The notes: generated by a model not told the origin, from the letters alone. DNA of 64,000 nucleotides from Solibacillus merdavium (GCF_014836935.1 NZ_JACSPW010000009.1:1-64000); one strand, 5' to 3'; positions 42,980-54,776 are shown, counted from the first letter of the stretch. Numbers and translations: made by a program.

Positions 42980-43450
42980 TTACCAACGGTAGTGAGCGAA
43001 TGCTTTGTTCGCTTCTGCCATTTTGTGCATATCTTCACGTTTCTTAACTGAAGCACCTGTGTTGTTAGATGCATCTAAGATTTCGTTAGCTAAACGCTCT
43101 TCCATCGTTTTTTCTCCACGAAGACGAGCGTAGTTTACTAAATAACGTAAACCTAAAGTTGTACGACGTTCTGGACGAACTTCTACTGGTACTTGATAGT
43201 TAGAACCACCAACACGACGAGCACGTACTTCAAGTACAGGCATTACGTTGTTTAATGCAGCTTCAAATACTTCTAAAGCATTTTGACCCGAACGCTCTTG
43301 AACTAATTCAAAAGCTCCGTATAAAATCTTTTGAGAAGTACCTCTTTTACCATCAATCATCATTTTGTTGATTAAACGAGTTACTAGTTTTGAATTATAA
43401 ATTGGATCTGGTAACACGTCACGTTTGGAAACAGGACCTTTACGAGGCAT
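42980..43450 (-). CDS. rpsG: 30S ribosomal protein S7
   Basis: 156 residues. [20 protein letters not shown] starts the protein; [17 protein letters not shown] is the conserved E-site hairpin. It nucleates 30S head assembly and can autoregulate the str operon in other bacteria. Confidence 0.98.
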   Translation of the reverse strand: MPRKGPVSKRDVLPDPIYNSKLVTRLINKMMIDGKRGTSQKILYGAFELVQERSGQNALEVFEAALNNVMPVLEVRARRVGGSNYQVPVEVRPERRTTLGLRYLVNYARLRGEKTMEERLANEILDASNNTGASVKKREDMHKMAEANKAFAHYRW

Positions 43451-43491
43451 GTGTTTTCCTCCTTTCGAATCGTTGTTTATTTAAACTTAAA

Positions 43492-43911
43492 TTATTTTTT
43501 TTCTTTTGGACGTTTAGTACCGTATTTAGAACGAGATTGTAAACGACCGTTAACACCAGCTGTATCAAGTGCACCACGAACGATGTGGTAACGTACTCCA
43601 GCTAAGTCTTTTACGCGTCCGCCACGGATAAGAACTACACTGTGTTCTTGTAAGTTGTGACCTTCACCTGGGATATACGCAGTAACCTCAAGTTGGTTAG
43701 TTAAGCGTACACGAGCATATTTACGTAAAGCCGAGTTCGGTTTACGTGGTGTCATTGTACCAACACGAGTACAAACTCCGCGTTTTTGAGGAGACTTAAC
43801 GTCAGTTAAAGATTTTTTAAATGAGTTATATCCTTTGTTTAACGCTGGAGATTTTGATTTCGTGTTTTTAGATTGACGAGGCTTACGTACTAATTGGTTA
43901 ATTGTAGGCAT
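43492..43911 (-). CDS. rpsL: 30S ribosomal protein S12, with Arg56 and Ala104
   Basis: 139 residues of a typical Bacillus-type S12, the decoding-centre accuracy protein. Two positions depart from the usual family sequence. The TPKKPN loop reads TPRKPN, with Arg56 (CGT, 43744-43746) at the site of E. coli Lys43 (counting Met). The GGRVKDLPGVRYH loop reads [13 protein letters not shown], with Ala104 (GCT, 43600-43602) at the site of Pro91. Both sites are classical streptomycin-resistance/accuracy positions. Lys101 is kept. It follows ybxF by 100 bp. Confidence 0.98.
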   Translation of the reverse strand: MPTINQLVRKPRQSKNTKSKSPALNKGYNSFKKSLTDVKSPQKRGVCTRVGTMTPRKPNSALRKYARVRLTNQLEVTAYIPGEGHNLQEHSVVLIRGGRVKDLAGVRYHIVRGALDTAGVNGRLQSRSKYGTKRPKEKK

Positions 43912-44011
43912 CGATTTGTCCTCCCTTCATTTTTTCCTTGTTTCAATACCACACATCCAGGTGGTTCATTTTTTGGGTAAAAACAAAGTCTTTGTGTATT
44001 TTACACAAAAA

Positions 44012-44263
44012 CTACATCGCAGTAATCGCAACAACTGCAGCTCCAACATGAATGCCGCAAGCTTTACCAAGTTCTTTTCTTGAATCGACGTAATAAACTG
44101 GTACACCGATTTCTTTCGCGAGAAGAATGGCCGGATCGGTAACCCACTTGTCTGCATCGACTGCGACAAAAAGAGCTGATACTTGTCCAGCATACATTGC
44201 TTTCACTGCTTGCTTTATACCTATGATTGTTTTACTGGCCTGTTTTACTTGATCGTAAGACAT
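44012..44263 (-). CDS. ybxF: L7Ae-family RNA-binding protein YbxF
   Basis: 83 residues with the L7Ae/L30e fold (KTIIGIKQAVKAM; ALFVAVDADKWVTDP; GVPVYYVDSRKELGKACGI). The B. subtilis homologue binds kink-turn RNA. It is the first gene of the str operon, with AGGAGGAT before the ATG. Confidence 0.95.
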   Translation of the reverse strand: MSYDQVKQASKTIIGIKQAVKAMYAGQVSALFVAVDADKWVTDPAILLAKEIGVPVYYVDSRKELGKACGIHVGAAVVAITAM

Positions 44264-44308
44264 TTACATATCCTCCTAAGTACAGACAGTTAACTATCAA
44301 CCTTCAAT

Positions 44309-44337
44309 ATATTATCATTCCAAACTTATACTGTCAA
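44309..44337 (-). promoter_or_regulatory. str operon promoter
   Basis: -35 TTGACA (44332-44337), 17-bp spacer, -10 TAATAT (44309-44314) with an extended TGA just before it. It lies after the rpoC terminator and upstream of ybxF. Confidence 0.78.
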
Positions 44338-44395
44338 CCAATTTCTCATGAAAGAATATTGATTATTTGTTTGTTCGGGAATATTTATTAGAAAA

Positions 44396-44425
44396 ACCCC
44401 GGCAGAGTGTGACCTCTACCGGAAT
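44396..44425 (-). terminator. rpoC terminator
   Basis: Minus-strand stem CCGGTAGAG/CTCTGCCGG (one wobble) followed by GGTTTTTC, 18 bp after the rpoC stop. Confidence 0.83.
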
Positions 44426-44442
44426 CCATTGTTGATAGATTA

Positions 44443-47400
44443 TTATTCCGCTGTTACAACGTCAGCTGAACCTTCTTGATCCATGCGAATTTGACGGTAA
44501 CGTTGCATACCAGTACCAGCCGGAACTAGCTTACCGATAATTACGTTTTCCTTCAGACCTAGAAGTTCATCACGTTTACCTTTAATTGCAGCATCCGTTA
44601 ACACACGAGTTGTTTCTTGGAATGATGCAGCAGATAAGAATGATTCTGTTTCAAGTGAAGCTTTTGTAATACCTAAAATGACTGGACGGCAAGTTGCTGG
44701 TGTTTTTCCGTTAAGAACGGCATCAACATTCGCCTCAGAGAATTGGTGAATATCAAGCAGTGAACCTGGTAATAGCTCTGTATCACCTGCTTCAATTACA
44801 CGCACTTTACGAAGCATTTGGCGAACCATTACTTCGATATGCTTGTCACCGATTTCTACCCCTTGCATACGGTATACTTTTTGTACTTCTTTTAATAGAT
44901 ATTCTTGAACTGTCGATACGTCTTTAACTTTTAGTAATTGTTTAGGATCGATCGAACCTTCTGATAATGTTTGACCTGCAATAATTGTATCGCCTTCAGC
45001 TACCTTTAGGCGTGCATTATAAGGTGCTTGATATTTACGTGTTTCCACGTCACCTTGGATCGTAATTTCTTTTAGACCTTCACGAATTTCTTCGATTTCG
45101 ATAACTGTACCAGTAATTTCAGAAATCACTGCCTGACCTTTCGGGTTACGAGCTTCAAAAATCTCTTGGATACGTGGAAGACCTTGTGTAATATCGTTAC
45201 CTGCTACCCCACCTGTATGGAATGTACGCATTGTTAACTGTGTACCTGGTTCACCGATAGATTGAGCTGCGATAATACCTACCGCTTCACCAACTTCTAC
45301 CTCTTCACCAGTAGCTAAGTTCATACCGTAACATTTTTTACATACGCCATGTTTTGTATTACATGTGAATGCTGAACGGATTGTAATTTCTTCGATGTTT
45401 GCATCTTCAATTGCACGAGCAACATCTTGTGTTACTAAACCATCACGCTCTACGATAACCGCTCCTGTTTCTGGGTGGCGAACTGTTTTCTTCACGTAAC
45501 GACCAACAATACGTTCGTCTAACGCTTCGATCATTTCATTACCTTCCATTAAAGAACCGATTAATAAACCGCGATCTGTGCCACAGTCGTCTTCACGAAC
45601 GATAACATCTTGGGCTACGTCAACTAAACGACGTGTTAAGTAACCTGAATCGGCAGTTTTTAGTGCTGTATCGGCAAGACCTTTACGCGCACCATGTGTA
45701 GAGATGAAGTATTCTAATACTGTTAAACCTTCACGGAATGAAGACTTGATTGGTAATTCGATAATTCGACCAGCCGGGTTGGCCATCAGACCACGCATAC
45801 CTGCTAACTGAGTAAAGTTAGATGCATTACCACGGGCACCAGAGTCAGACATCATGAAGATTGGGTTTGTTTTTTGTAAAGATTTCATCAGCTTACCTTG
45901 AATTTCATCTTTGGCAGCTGTCCATACGTTAATAACACGGTTATAACGCTCTTCCTCTGTGATTAGACCACGGCGGAATTGGATCATTACTTTATCTACT
46001 TTACTTTGTGCTTCTTCTAAAATACCACCTTTATCAGGTAATACAACGATATCAGATACACCTACAGTAATACCTGCACGAGTAGAATATTTGAAACCTA
46101 AGTTTTTCATGCGGTCAAGCATCTTAGAAGTTTCTGTAATGTGGAATTCTTTAAATACTTCAGCAATGACATTACCTAAGAATTTTTTGCGGAATGGATC
46201 TACTACAGGAACATTCGTAAAGTGCTTCGCCAATATAGCACGACGTTGCGCTTCGATTTGTTCTGCTTCAGATAAATCTGCATATCCTTCAGTTGCTTCT
46301 ATTTCTTTTAGTAATTCTTCATCAATTGTTAAATTTACGAAGTATTTCTCAGGCGTTTTTTGCTCTAAGTTAACTGAAGTTGGCTCATTAATATAAGGGA
46401 ATGAGCTTGGTAAAATTTCATTGAAAATAACCTTACCTACAGTAGTTAATAAGAACATTTTATTTTGTTCTTCTGTAAATGTTGGGTTATTTAAAGAGCT
46501 CGCTTTAATCGCAATACGAGAATGTAAATGTACATGACCATTTTGGTAGGCAATTAACACTTCGTTTGAATCAAAGAATACAGAGCCTTCACCACGAGCA
46601 CCTTCACGCTCAAGTGTTAAGTAATAGTTACCTAATACCATATCTTGAGATGGTGTTACTACTGGTTTCCCGTCTTTCGGGTTAAGGATGTTTTGAGCTG
46701 CCAACATAAGTAAACGAGCTTCCGCTTGTGCTTCAGCTGATAGTGGAACGTGCACGGCCATTTGGTCACCATCGAAGTCAGCGTTGTAAGCTGTACATAC
46801 TAATGGGTGAAGACGGATTGCACGACCTTCTACTAATGTTGGTTCGAATGCTTGGATACCAAGACGGTGAAGCGTCGGTGCACGGTTAAGTAATACCGGA
46901 TGCTCACGAATAACGTCTTCTAAAACGTCCCAAACTTCATTGTGTAAACGCTCAATTTTACGTTTTGCTGATTTAATGTTGTGTGCTAAGCCACGCTCAA
47001 CTAGTTCTTTCATTACGAAAGGCTTGAATAATTCAATCGCCATTTCTTTTGGAAGACCACATTGATACATTTTTAAATTTGGACCTACTACGATAACCGA
47101 ACGACCAGAATAGTCTACACGTTTACCAAGTAAGTTTTGACGGAAACGACCTTGTTTCCCTTTCAGCATGTGTGAAAGTGATTTTAAAGGACGGTTACCA
47201 GGACCTGTTACCGGACGACCACGACGACCATTATCGATTAATGCGTCGACCGCTTCTTGTAACATACGTTTTTCGTTTTGAACTATGATGCTTGGTGCAC
47301 CAAGGTCAAGTAAACGTTTTAAACGGTTGTTACGGTTAATTACACGACGGTAAAGGTCATTTAAGTCAGAAGTGGCAAAACGACCACCATCTAATTGCAC

Positions 47401-48123
47401 CATTGGACGAAGCTCTGGTGGAATTACCGGTAGTACATCTAAAATCATCCACTCCGGTTTGTTGCCAGAGTTACGGAATGACTCTACTACTTCAAGACGT
47501 TTAATTGCACGTGTACGGCGTTGCCCTTGTGCAGATTTTAACTCTTCTTTTAAAACTTGTGTTTCGTCTTCTAAATCGATCTTCTCTAAAAGACGTTTAA
47601 TCGCTTCAGCACCCATTGCCGCTTCGAACTCGTTACCATACTTTTCACGGTATGCACGATATTCTTTTTCGGAAAGTAAGTCTTTATAGCCTAGAGACGT
47701 TTGACCTGTCTCGATTACTACATAAGAAGCGAAGTAAATTACTTCTTCCAGCGCACGTGGAGACATATCTAAAATAAGACCCATTCGGCTTGGAATACCT
47801 TTGAAGTACCAAATATGTGATACTGGTGCAGCAAGCTCAATGTGACCTTGACGCTCACGACGAACTTTTGCACGTGTAACTTCTACTCCACAACGGTCAC
47901 AAACGACACCTTTGTATCGTACACGCTTATATTTACCACAGTGACATTCCCAGTCTTTTGTTGGTCCAAAAATACGTTCGCAAAATAGACCATCTTTTTC
48001 CGGTTTTAATGTACGGTAGTTAATTGTTTCTGGTTTTTTAACCTCTCCATATGACCAAGAACGGATCTTGTCAGGTGAAGCTAAACCAATTTTCATATAT
48101 TCAAATTCATTAACATCGATCAA
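44443..48123 (-). CDS. rpoC: RNA polymerase beta' subunit
   Basis: 1226 residues. The N-terminal zinc finger ([20 protein letters not shown]), the catalytic [12 protein letters not shown] with three Mg-binding Asp, and a second zinc site (CGTDRG...[11 protein letters not shown]) are present. Start is TTG at 48123 with AGGGAGG 8 nt upstream. A terminator-like hairpin separates it from rpoB. Confidence 0.99.
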   Translation of the reverse strand: MIDVNEFEYMKIGLASPDKIRSWSYGEVKKPETINYRTLKPEKDGLFCERIFGPTKDWECHCGKYKRVRYKGVVCDRCGVEVTRAKVRRERQGHIELAAPVSHIWYFKGIPSRMGLILDMSPRALEEVIYFASYVVIETGQTSLGYKDLLSEKEYRAYREKYGNEFEAAMGAEAIKRLLEKIDLEDETQVLKEELKSAQGQRRTRAIKRLEVVESFRNSGNKPEWMILDVLPVIPPELRPMVQLDGGRFATSDLNDLYRRVINRNNRLKRLLDLGAPSIIVQNEKRMLQEAVDALIDNGRRGRPVTGPGNRPLKSLSHMLKGKQGRFRQNLLGKRVDYSGRSVIVVGPNLKMYQCGLPKEMAIELFKPFVMKELVERGLAHNIKSAKRKIERLHNEVWDVLEDVIREHPVLLNRAPTLHRLGIQAFEPTLVEGRAIRLHPLVCTAYNADFDGDQMAVHVPLSAEAQAEARLLMLAAQNILNPKDGKPVVTPSQDMVLGNYYLTLEREGARGEGSVFFDSNEVLIAYQNGHVHLHSRIAIKASSLNNPTFTEEQNKMFLLTTVGKVIFNEILPSSFPYINEPTSVNLEQKTPEKYFVNLTIDEELLKEIEATEGYADLSEAEQIEAQRRAILAKHFTNVPVVDPFRKKFLGNVIAEVFKEFHITETSKMLDRMKNLGFKYSTRAGITVGVSDIVVLPDKGGILEEAQSKVDKVMIQFRRGLITEEERYNRVINVWTAAKDEIQGKLMKSLQKTNPIFMMSDSGARGNASNFTQLAGMRGLMANPAGRIIELPIKSSFREGLTVLEYFISTHGARKGLADTALKTADSGYLTRRLVDVAQDVIVREDDCGTDRGLLIGSLMEGNEMIEALDERIVGRYVKKTVRHPETGAVIVERDGLVTQDVARAIEDANIEEITIRSAFTCNTKHGVCKKCYGMNLATGEEVEVGEAVGIIAAQSIGEPGTQLTMRTFHTGGVAGNDITQGLPRIQEIFEARNPKGQAVISEITGTVIEIEEIREGLKEITIQGDVETRKYQAPYNARLKVAEGDTIIAGQTLSEGSIDPKQLLKVKDVSTVQEYLLKEVQKVYRMQGVEIGDKHIEVMVRQMLRKVRVIEAGDTELLPGSLLDIHQFSEANVDAVLNGKTPATCRPVILGITKASLETESFLSAASFQETTRVLTDAAIKGKRDELLGLKENVIIGKLVPAGTGMQRYRQIRMDQEGSADVVTAE

Positions 48124-48237
48124 GGAGCCTACCTCCCTTTAGTTATAAGTCTTTCGTGACTTTATTGTAGCTCTGCACTTACAAATTTTCATATTAGGCC
48201 ATAATGAAATTTGTATTTTCAAATAGTTATAAGAAAA

Positions 48238-48264
48238 ATCGGGCAGGGCATATACCTGCCCGAT
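48238..48264 (-). terminator. Strong terminator-like hairpin between rpoB and rpoC
   Basis: Perfect 10-bp GC-rich arms ATCGGGCAGG and CCTGCCCGAT, a 7-nt loop and a minus-strand TTTTTCTT tail, 11 bp after the rpoB stop. No good promoter is visible before rpoC. Confidence 0.82.
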
Positions 48265-48275
48265 TCAATTTGAAA

Positions 48276-51200
48276 TTATTCAAATGATTCTACTGGGTCT
48301 TCTTCTTTATCATCAGATGGGCGTCCAGCTTCTGAAGCTGGTGGAGCTACTTCTTCCTCATCGTCAAGGTCGCGTAATTCTACTTCCTCGTCATTGATTG
48401 TAAGCATCTTCACATCCATACCTAATGATTGAAGTTCTTTAATTAATACTTTGAATGACTCTGGTACACCTGGTTCTGGAACACTTTCACCTTTTACAAT
48501 AGCTTCGTATGTTTTCACACGACCTACAACGTCATCTGATTTTACAGTTAAAATCTCTTGTAACGTGTAAGCAGCACCGTATGCTTCAAGTGCCCAAACC
48601 TCCATCTCACCGAAGCGCTGACCACCGAATTGTGCTTTACCACCAAGCGGCTGTTGCGTTACTAATGAGTAAGGTCCAGTTGAACGTGCATGAAGTTTAT
48701 CGTCAACCATGTGCGCTAGTTTAATCATATACATGACACCAACAGAAACACGGTTATCGAATGGCTCACCTGAACGTCCATCATACAGAATTGTTTTACC
48801 ATCACGGTTCATACCAGCTTCTTCCATAGTTTCCCAAACATCGGCTTCGTTGGCACCATCGAATACTGGTGACGCCATATGAATACCTAAGTAACGAGAA
48901 GCCATACCTAAGTGTAGCTCAAGTACTTGTCCGATGTTCATACGTGAAGGTACCCCTAGTGGGTTAAGCATGATATCTACTGGTGTTCCGTCCGGCATGA
49001 ACGGCATATCCTCTTCCGGTAAGATACGTGAAATTACACCTTTGTTACCGTGACGTCCGGCCATTTTGTCACCAACGCGGATTTTACGTTTTTGAACAAT
49101 ATAAGCACGAACTAATTGGTTTACACCTGGTGGTAATTCATCGCCGTCTTCACGGTTGAATACTTTTACATCTAAAATGATACCGCCAGCTCCGTGTGGA
49201 ACACGTAGAGACGTATCACGTACTTCACGGGCTTTTTCACCGAAGATAGCATGTAATAAACGCTCTTCCGCAGTTAACTCTGTAACTCCTTTAGGCGTAA
49301 CTTTACCTACTAGAATATCACCATCGCGAACTTCTGCACCTATACGGATAATTCCGCGGTCGTCCAAGTTACGAAGTGCATCTTCACCTACGTTTGGAAT
49401 ATCACGTGTGATTTCTTCAGGTCCAAGCTTTGTATCACGAGACTCTGATTCATATTCTTCAATATGAACAGAAGTATATACATCGTCTTTTACAAGGCGT
49501 TCGCTCATAATTACAGCATCCTCGTAGTTGAAGCCGTCCCATGTCATGAACGCAACAAGTACGTTTTGGCCAAGTGCTAATTCGCCTTTTTCCATTGAAG
49601 GACCATCAGCTAAAATATCACGAGGTTTTACACGGTCGCCAACTTTTACGATTGGGCGTTGGTTATAAGATGTACCTTGGTTAGAACGAATGAATTTTTG
49701 TAATTTATATTTAGTTAAGTCACCCTTAACTTCTTTACCATCTACTAACTCAATACGACGTACATGAATTGAACGTGCTTCTACATGTTCTACAATACCG
49801 TCATATTTTGCTACAACAGCAGCGCCTGAATCACGCGCGTCTACGTGCTCCATACCTGTACCAACGAATGGTGCATTAGGATATAGTAATGGAACAGCTT
49901 GGCGTTGCATGTTCGCTCCCATTAACGCACGGTTTGAGTCGTCGTTTTCTAAGAACGGGATACATGCTGTGGCAGCAGATACTACTTGTTTTGGTGATAC
50001 ATCCATATAGTCGATGCGATCTCTTGTAAATACTGTGTTATCGCCACGGAAACGTCCTACGACTTCTTCGTTAGCGAATGTACCATCATCATTTAAAATA
50101 GAGTTTGCTTGTGCAACTACATAGTTGTCTTCTTCGTCAGCCGTTAAATAGTGGATTTCTTTCGTTACAGCACCTGTTTCCGGATCAACACGGCGGTAAG
50201 GTGTTTCGATAAATCCAAATTTGTTAACTTTTGCGAATGAAGATAAAGAGTTAATAAGACCAATGTTTGGCCCCTCTGGTGTTTCGATTGGACACATACG
50301 CCCGTAGTGAGAGTAGTGAACGTCTCGTACTTCCATACCTGCACGCTCACGAGTTAAACCACCCGGTCCTAATGCAGATAGACGACGTTTGTGCGTCAAC
50401 TCTGCCAACGGGTTTGTTTGGTCCATGAACTGAGATAATTGAGAGCTACCAAAGAACTCTTTAATTGATGCAATAACCGGACGAATATTGATTAACTGTT
50501 GCGGTACGATTGCTGCTGTATCATTAATTGACATACGCTCACGTACAACACGTTCCATACGAGATAAACCGATACGGAATTGGTTTTGTAATAACTCACC
50601 AACAGAACGTAAACGACGGTTACCTAAATGGTCAATATCATCTGTGTTACCAACGTCATATAATAAATTGAAGAAGTATGATACAGAAGCCAATACATCA
50701 GCTGGTGTAATATTTTTAACTTCTTCATCTACATAAGCGTTTGAAATAACATTAATTTCTTTTTGTGCTTCATCATTTGGTGCAAAGATTTTAACCGATT
50801 GAATCGTAATGTCATCTTCCAATACGCCACCAACTTGGTTTAACGTACGGAATCCTACACCACTTTCTAAATAAGGGATTAGCTTATCTAGATTACGACG
50901 GTCTAATAATGTACCTGCTTCAACAATAATTTCCCCTGTATCAGGATCTACTAATGTTTCTGCAATCGTTTGGTTGAATAAACGATTTTTGATGTGAAGC
51001 TTTTTGTTCATTTTGTAACGACCGACATTCGCTAAATCATAGCGTTTTGCATCAAAGAAGCGAGAATATAATAGATTCTTCGCAGATTCAACTGTCGGTG
51101 GTTCACCTGGACGTAAACGTTCATAGATTTCAAGAAGCGCCTTTTCAGTACCTTCTGTGTTATCCTTTTCTAACGTGTTACGTAAGTACTCATTGTCACC

Positions 51201-51833
51201 AATGATATCTAAAATTTCTTGGTCCGAGCCGAAACCTAATGCACGTAAAAGTACCGTTACTGGTAATTTACGTGTACGATCGATACGTACATAGACAACG
51301 TCTTTTGCATCTGTTTCATATTCTAGCCATGCACCACGGTTAGGAATAACTGTTGCGCCAAAGCCTTTTTTACCGTTTTTATCCGTTTTTTCGTGGAAGT
51401 ATACACTTGGAGAACGAACTAACTGAGACACGATAACACGCTCAGCACCATTAATAATAAATGTGCCTGTTTCTGTCATTAACGGGAAATCACCCATAAA
51501 GACATCTTGCTCTTTAACTTCGTTTGTTTCTTTGTTGTGCAAACGTACTTTCACGCGCAGTGGCGCAGCATAAGTAACGTCACGTTCTTTACATTCGTCC
51601 ACTTCATACTTAGGTTCACCTAAAGTATAGTCAACGAATTCTAATGAAAGATTACCTGTAAAATCCTCGATTGGAGAAATGTCGTGGAACATCTCGCGCA
51701 ACCCTTCTTCAAGGAACCACTCATAAGATGCTGTTTGGATTTCGATTAAATTCGGAAGTTCCAGCACCTCACTAATACGCGCAAAGCTTCTACGCTGGCG
51801 GTGTTGTCCGTACTGAACTAGTTGACCTGTCAA
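48276..51833 (-). CDS. rpoB: RNA polymerase beta subunit
   Basis: 1185 residues starting from TTG 51833 (LTGQLVQYG as in Bacillus), with AGGGGTG 8 nt upstream; a GTG three codons earlier is less likely. The rifampicin region [22 protein letters not shown] keeps the wild-type Asp, His and Ser, so no target resistance is predicted. The C-terminus is acidic and low in complexity. Confidence 0.99.
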   Translation of the reverse strand: MTGQLVQYGQHRQRRSFARISEVLELPNLIEIQTASYEWFLEEGLREMFHDISPIEDFTGNLSLEFVDYTLGEPKYEVDECKERDVTYAAPLRVKVRLHNKETNEVKEQDVFMGDFPLMTETGTFIINGAERVIVSQLVRSPSVYFHEKTDKNGKKGFGATVIPNRGAWLEYETDAKDVVYVRIDRTRKLPVTVLLRALGFGSDQEILDIIGDNEYLRNTLEKDNTEGTEKALLEIYERLRPGEPPTVESAKNLLYSRFFDAKRYDLANVGRYKMNKKLHIKNRLFNQTIAETLVDPDTGEIIVEAGTLLDRRNLDKLIPYLESGVGFRTLNQVGGVLEDDITIQSVKIFAPNDEAQKEINVISNAYVDEEVKNITPADVLASVSYFFNLLYDVGNTDDIDHLGNRRLRSVGELLQNQFRIGLSRMERVVRERMSINDTAAIVPQQLINIRPVIASIKEFFGSSQLSQFMDQTNPLAELTHKRRLSALGPGGLTRERAGMEVRDVHYSHYGRMCPIETPEGPNIGLINSLSSFAKVNKFGFIETPYRRVDPETGAVTKEIHYLTADEEDNYVVAQANSILNDDGTFANEEVVGRFRGDNTVFTRDRIDYMDVSPKQVVSAATACIPFLENDDSNRALMGANMQRQAVPLLYPNAPFVGTGMEHVDARDSGAAVVAKYDGIVEHVEARSIHVRRIELVDGKEVKGDLTKYKLQKFIRSNQGTSYNQRPIVKVGDRVKPRDILADGPSMEKGELALGQNVLVAFMTWDGFNYEDAVIMSERLVKDDVYTSVHIEEYESESRDTKLGPEEITRDIPNVGEDALRNLDDRGIIRIGAEVRDGDILVGKVTPKGVTELTAEERLLHAIFGEKAREVRDTSLRVPHGAGGIILDVKVFNREDGDELPPGVNQLVRAYIVQKRKIRVGDKMAGRHGNKGVISRILPEEDMPFMPDGTPVDIMLNPLGVPSRMNIGQVLELHLGMASRYLGIHMASPVFDGANEADVWETMEEAGMNRDGKTILYDGRSGEPFDNRVSVGVMYMIKLAHMVDDKLHARSTGPYSLVTQQPLGGKAQFGGQRFGEMEVWALEAYGAAYTLQEILTVKSDDVVGRVKTYEAIVKGESVPEPGVPESFKVLIKELQSLGMDVKMLTINDEEVELRDLDDEEEVAPPASEAGRPSDDKEEDPVESFE

Positions 51834-51911
51834 CTCATTCACCCCTCAATAAAGCGATAATAGGTCTTTGCAAAAACATACAAATGGTGTATGATTTCGA
51901 AAGACAAAAAG

Positions 51912-51940
51912 AAAACGAGACTTTTTTAAAACCTCATTTT
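51912..51940 (-). terminator. Terminator-like hairpin in the rpoB leader
   Basis: Minus-strand stem AAAATGAG/CTCGTTTT followed by CTTTTTG, about 80 nt upstream of the rpoB start and after the candidate promoter. An upstream GTATGCCC/GGGTATAC pairing is also possible, so alternative folds may exist. Confidence 0.6.
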
Positions 51941-52033
51941 CGGTTAAACTTAACTTATTCTTAGCAAGTATACCCGTAAATTTGATTAAATAATGCAAAA
52001 GGGCATACTACCTCAAAATAATAATTTTGCATT

Positions 52034-52062
52034 TTATTATGTTATCACACTCAATTTGTCAA
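52034..52062 (-). promoter_or_regulatory. Candidate rpoBC promoter
   Basis: -35 TTGACA (52057-52062), 17-bp spacer, -10-like TAATAA (52034-52039), between ybxB and rpoB. The -10 is weak. Confidence 0.55.
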
Positions 52063-52086
52063 GTCAATATTTGATATAGATCTTAC

Positions 52087-52689
52087 TTATTTTTTTGCAC
52101 GAATGATCCAATATCCTTTTTTCTTCTCAACAACATCTACTTCTGAAAACATTTCTTCTAAATGGCTCATTGTCGATGGAGCACCTTGCTTCTTCTGAAT
52201 AACAATCCATAGCTCACCATTCTCCACAAGCAGCTCATATGCGCGGTCATAAAACTTAAAAACCGTTTCTTTTCCTGCACGGATTGGTGGATTTGTTAAT
52301 ACTGCCGCTACTTTTGAATTAGTATTTACAGCATCCAATCCATCACTTTCAAAAATACGTACATTTTGAACCCCGTTAAGTTGGGCATTTTTTTGAGACA
52401 AACTAACTGCACGCGAATTAATATCCATCATGAATACTTCACGGTCAAGGTTGTTTTTTGCAATCGACAATCCGATCGGTCCATAGCCACAGCCTACATC
52501 AAGTAAAACACCTTCAACTTCAGGCATTTCAAAAGCATCGATTAGCACACGGGAACCAAAATCTACTTCGCTTTTACTGAATACACCCGTATCCGTTTCG
52601 AATGTAAATATATTGCCTAATAAAGTGAATTTCCATTGGCGTGGTTTACTTTCAGATTGAGGCTTATTTGAATAATAATGTTCAGACAT
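52087..52689 (-). CDS. ybxB: Class I SAM-dependent methyltransferase YbxB (RsmC-like)
   Basis: 200 residues. The SAM-binding motif LLDVGCGYGPIGLSIA and the catalytic NPPIRAGK loop are those of 16S rRNA guanine-N2 methyltransferases of the RsmC/RsmD type. It lies between rplL and rpoB as in Bacillus. The exact rRNA target is not proven by sequence. Confidence 0.9.
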   Translation of the reverse strand: MSEHYYSNKPQSESKPRQWKFTLLGNIFTFETDTGVFSKSEVDFGSRVLIDAFEMPEVEGVLLDVGCGYGPIGLSIAKNNLDREVFMMDINSRAVSLSQKNAQLNGVQNVRIFESDGLDAVNTNSKVAAVLTNPPIRAGKETVFKFYDRAYELLVENGELWIVIQKKQGAPSTMSHLEEMFSEVDVVEKKKGYWIIRAKK

Positions 52690-52807
52690 CGATACGCCCC
52701 CTTAGAAAAACACATTTGCGCCAAACAGTGCGAAATGCTGTCTTTTTTCCTTATGTGGATTTCTTCTAAAAATTATACATTCTCATCCACTAAAAGTTAA
52801 ATAAAGA

Positions 52808-52837
52808 AAAGCCCGCCGCAAAATTGTGACGAGCTTT
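52808..52837 (-). terminator. rplJL terminator (possibly leaky)
   Basis: Minus-strand stem AAAGCTCG/CGGGCTTT with one wobble and a TTTTCTTTATTT tail, after rplL. In Bacillus part of the transcripts read through into rpoBC. Confidence 0.72.
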
Positions 52838-52888
52838 CCTTATTAAGCTAAGCAATAGGCATAGCTATTAAATATAGTTAAACTAAAA

Positions 52889-53248
52889 TTATTTAACTTC
52901 TACTGAAGCGCCAACTTCTTCAAGTTTAGCTTTGATAGCTTCAGCGTCATCTTTAGAAACGCCTTCTTTAAGAGCTTTAGGAGCGTTGTCAACAACCTCT
53001 TTAGCTTCTTTTAAACCTAATCCAGTGATTTCACGAACCACTTTGATTACTTTGATTTTTTCTTGACCAGCAGATGTTAATACTACGTCAAATTCAGTTT
53101 TTTCTTCAGCTGCAGCAGCACCGCCAGCAACTACTGCTACTGGAGCAGCAGCTGTTACACCGAATTCTTCTTCGATTGCTTTTACTAAGTCGTTTAATTC
53201 TAGAACTGTCATAGCTTTGATAGCTTCTAAGATTTGCTCTTTGTTCAT
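52889..53248 (-). CDS. rplL: 50S ribosomal protein L7/L12
   Basis: 119 residues: N-terminal dimerisation domain, Ala-rich hinge ([15 protein letters not shown]) and globular domain ([20 protein letters not shown]) that recruits translation GTPases. Multiple copies bind L10. It follows rplJ by 72 bp. Confidence 0.98.
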   Translation of the reverse strand: MNKEQILEAIKAMTVLELNDLVKAIEEEFGVTAAAPVAVVAGGAAAAEEKTEFDVVLTSAGQEKIKVIKVVREITGLGLKEAKEVVDNAPKALKEGVSKDDAEAIKAKLEEVGASVEVK

Positions 53249-53320
53249 TTTAATTTCCTCCTATGGAATGTTTTATTAGTTTAGGCGATTTGCCTGATTG
53301 TTGAAGTTAAGAGGCTAATA

Positions 53321-53821
53321 TTAAGCGCCTTGCTCTTCTTTTTGATCTGCAACAGCTTTTGTTGCAAGTGCGAAGTTGCGCACTGGAGCTTGAAGTACAG
53401 ATAAAAGCATTGATAATAGACCTTCGCGAGATGGAAGTTCTGCAAGAGCTTTAACGTCTTCAACTGATGCCACAGTACCTTCGATGATACCAGCTTTAAT
53501 TTCTAACGCTTCATTTTTCTTAGCGAATTCGTTAATAATTTTAGCAGGAGCTACTACGTCCTCGTTAGAGAATGCGATAGCATTTGGACCAGTTAAGAAT
53601 TCATTAATTCCTTCTAAACCAGCAGTTTCAGCAGCACGACGAGATAAAGTATTTTTATATACTTTGAACTCAACACCAGCTTCACGTAATTGCTTACGTA
53701 ATTCTGTTACTTGCGCTACAGTTAAACCACGGTAATCCACTACTACTATAGAAGCAGCAGCTGAGAATTTATCAGCGATTTCTTGAACTTGAACTTTTTT
53801 TGTTTCGATTGCTTTGCTCAT
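53321..53821 (-). CDS. rplJ: 50S ribosomal protein L10
   Basis: 166 residues. [20 protein letters not shown] is the rRNA-binding part; the C-terminal helix holds L7/L12 dimers. It autoregulates through its leader, present just upstream. Confidence 0.98.
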   Translation of the reverse strand: MSKAIETKKVQVQEIADKFSAAASIVVVDYRGLTVAQVTELRKQLREAGVEFKVYKNTLSRRAAETAGLEGINEFLTGPNAIAFSNEDVVAPAKIINEFAKKNEALEIKAGIIEGTVASVEDVKALAELPSREGLLSMLLSVLQAPVRNFALATKAVADQKEEQGA

Positions 53822-53859
53822 GATGACACCTCCTATTAGAATGAGTCATTTATACCGAC

Positions 53860-54005
53860 AAAGAAAAGCCTCTATATCAAAATAGACATAGAGGCTGAAA
53901 GTACATCATCTTAAAAAGAATCCGAACTCCGATGTCCTCGGTAGGCTCATTAAGTGCAATATTGGCACCCCTACTGTCTACGGTACAAATGGATGATTCA
54001 CAACA
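53860..54005 (-). promoter_or_regulatory. L10 leader with terminator hairpin
   Basis: The ~145-nt leader from the candidate promoter contains TGAGCCTACCGAGGACATCG, typical of Bacillales L10 leaders, and ends in AGCCTCTAT...ATAGAGGCT (53867-53896) with a minus-strand TTTTCTTTG tail. L10-L12 binding is known to autoregulate such leaders (Rfam L10_leader). Confidence 0.78.
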
Positions 54006-54011
54006 GCATTC

Positions 54012-54040
54012 ATCTTATCAAGTAAGAGATGCGTTGTCAA
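54012..54040 (-). promoter_or_regulatory. rplJL promoter
   Basis: -35 TTGACA (54035-54040), 17-bp spacer, -10 TAAGAT (54012-54017) with an extended TGA. Confidence 0.78.
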
Positions 54041-54077
54041 CAAATTTTATTGAACGATTTTAAAAAATCGGAATGAA

Positions 54078-54776
54078 TTATTTGATAGATACGTTAGCAG
54101 CGTCAACTTTTACAGCAGGACCCATTGTAGTTGTAACATTTACAGACTTCATGTAAGTACCTTTTGCTGCAGCTGGCTTAGCTTTTTGAACTACTTCAAA
54201 AACAGCTAAGAAGTTTTCTACTAATTTGTTTGTATCGAAAGAAACTTTACCGATTGGTGCGTGGATAATACCAGACTTTTCAGCACGGTATTCTACTTTA
54301 CCAGCTTTAATTTCTTCGATAGCTTTTGTTACGTCAAATGTAACTGTACCTGTTTTAGGGTTTGGCATTAAACCTTTAGGACCTAATACACGACCTAATT
54401 TACCAACTTCACCCATCATGTCAGGAGTTGCAACGATTACATCGAAATCAAACCAACCTTGTTGGATTTTTTGGATGTATTCTGCATCGCCTACATAATC
54501 AGCACCAGCAGCTTCTGCTTCTTTAATTTTTTCGCCTTTAGCGAAAACTAAAACGCGTTGAGTTTTACCAGTACCGTGTGGTAATACTACTGCACCACGG
54601 ATTTGTTGGTCATTCTTACGAGTGTCGATACCTAATTTGAATGCTACTTCTACAGTTGCATCAAAGTTTACTGAGCTTGTTTTTTGCGCTAATGCTACTG
54701 CTTCTTCAACAGAGTATAAAGTTGCGCGGTCGATTAATTTAGCTGCTTCTTGCAGTTTTTTACCTTTTTTAGCCAT
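54078..54776 (-). CDS. rplA: 50S ribosomal protein L1
   Basis: 232 residues of the mobile L1 stalk. [20 protein letters not shown], the [18 protein letters not shown] signature and [17 protein letters not shown] are present. It can act as a translational repressor of its operon in other bacteria. Confidence 0.98.
   Translation of the reverse strand: MAKKGKKLQEAAKLIDRATLYSVEEAVALAQKTSSVNFDATVEVAFKLGIDTRKNDQQIRGAVVLPHGTGKTQRVLVFAKGEKIKEAEAAGADYVGDAEYIQKIQQGWFDFDVIVATPDMMGEVGKLGRVLGPKGLMPNPKTGTVTFDVTKAIEEIKAGKVEYRAEKSGIIHAPIGKVSFDTNKLVENFLAVFEVVQKAKPAAAKGTYMKSVNVTTTMGPAVKVDAANVSIK

Noticed and set aside
43966-44193. 75-codon minus-strand ORF overlapping ybxF in another frame
   Set aside because: The overlapping frame encodes a clear L7Ae-family protein with a good ribosome site.
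45959-46396. 145-codon plus-strand ORF inside rpoC
   Set aside because: Antisense of highly conserved beta' sequence, with no ribosome site.
50400-50480. Possible rifampicin-resistance substitution in rpoB
   Set aside because: The [22 protein letters not shown] region keeps the wild-type Asp, His and Ser residues; Thr in place of E. coli Asn is normal for Bacillus.
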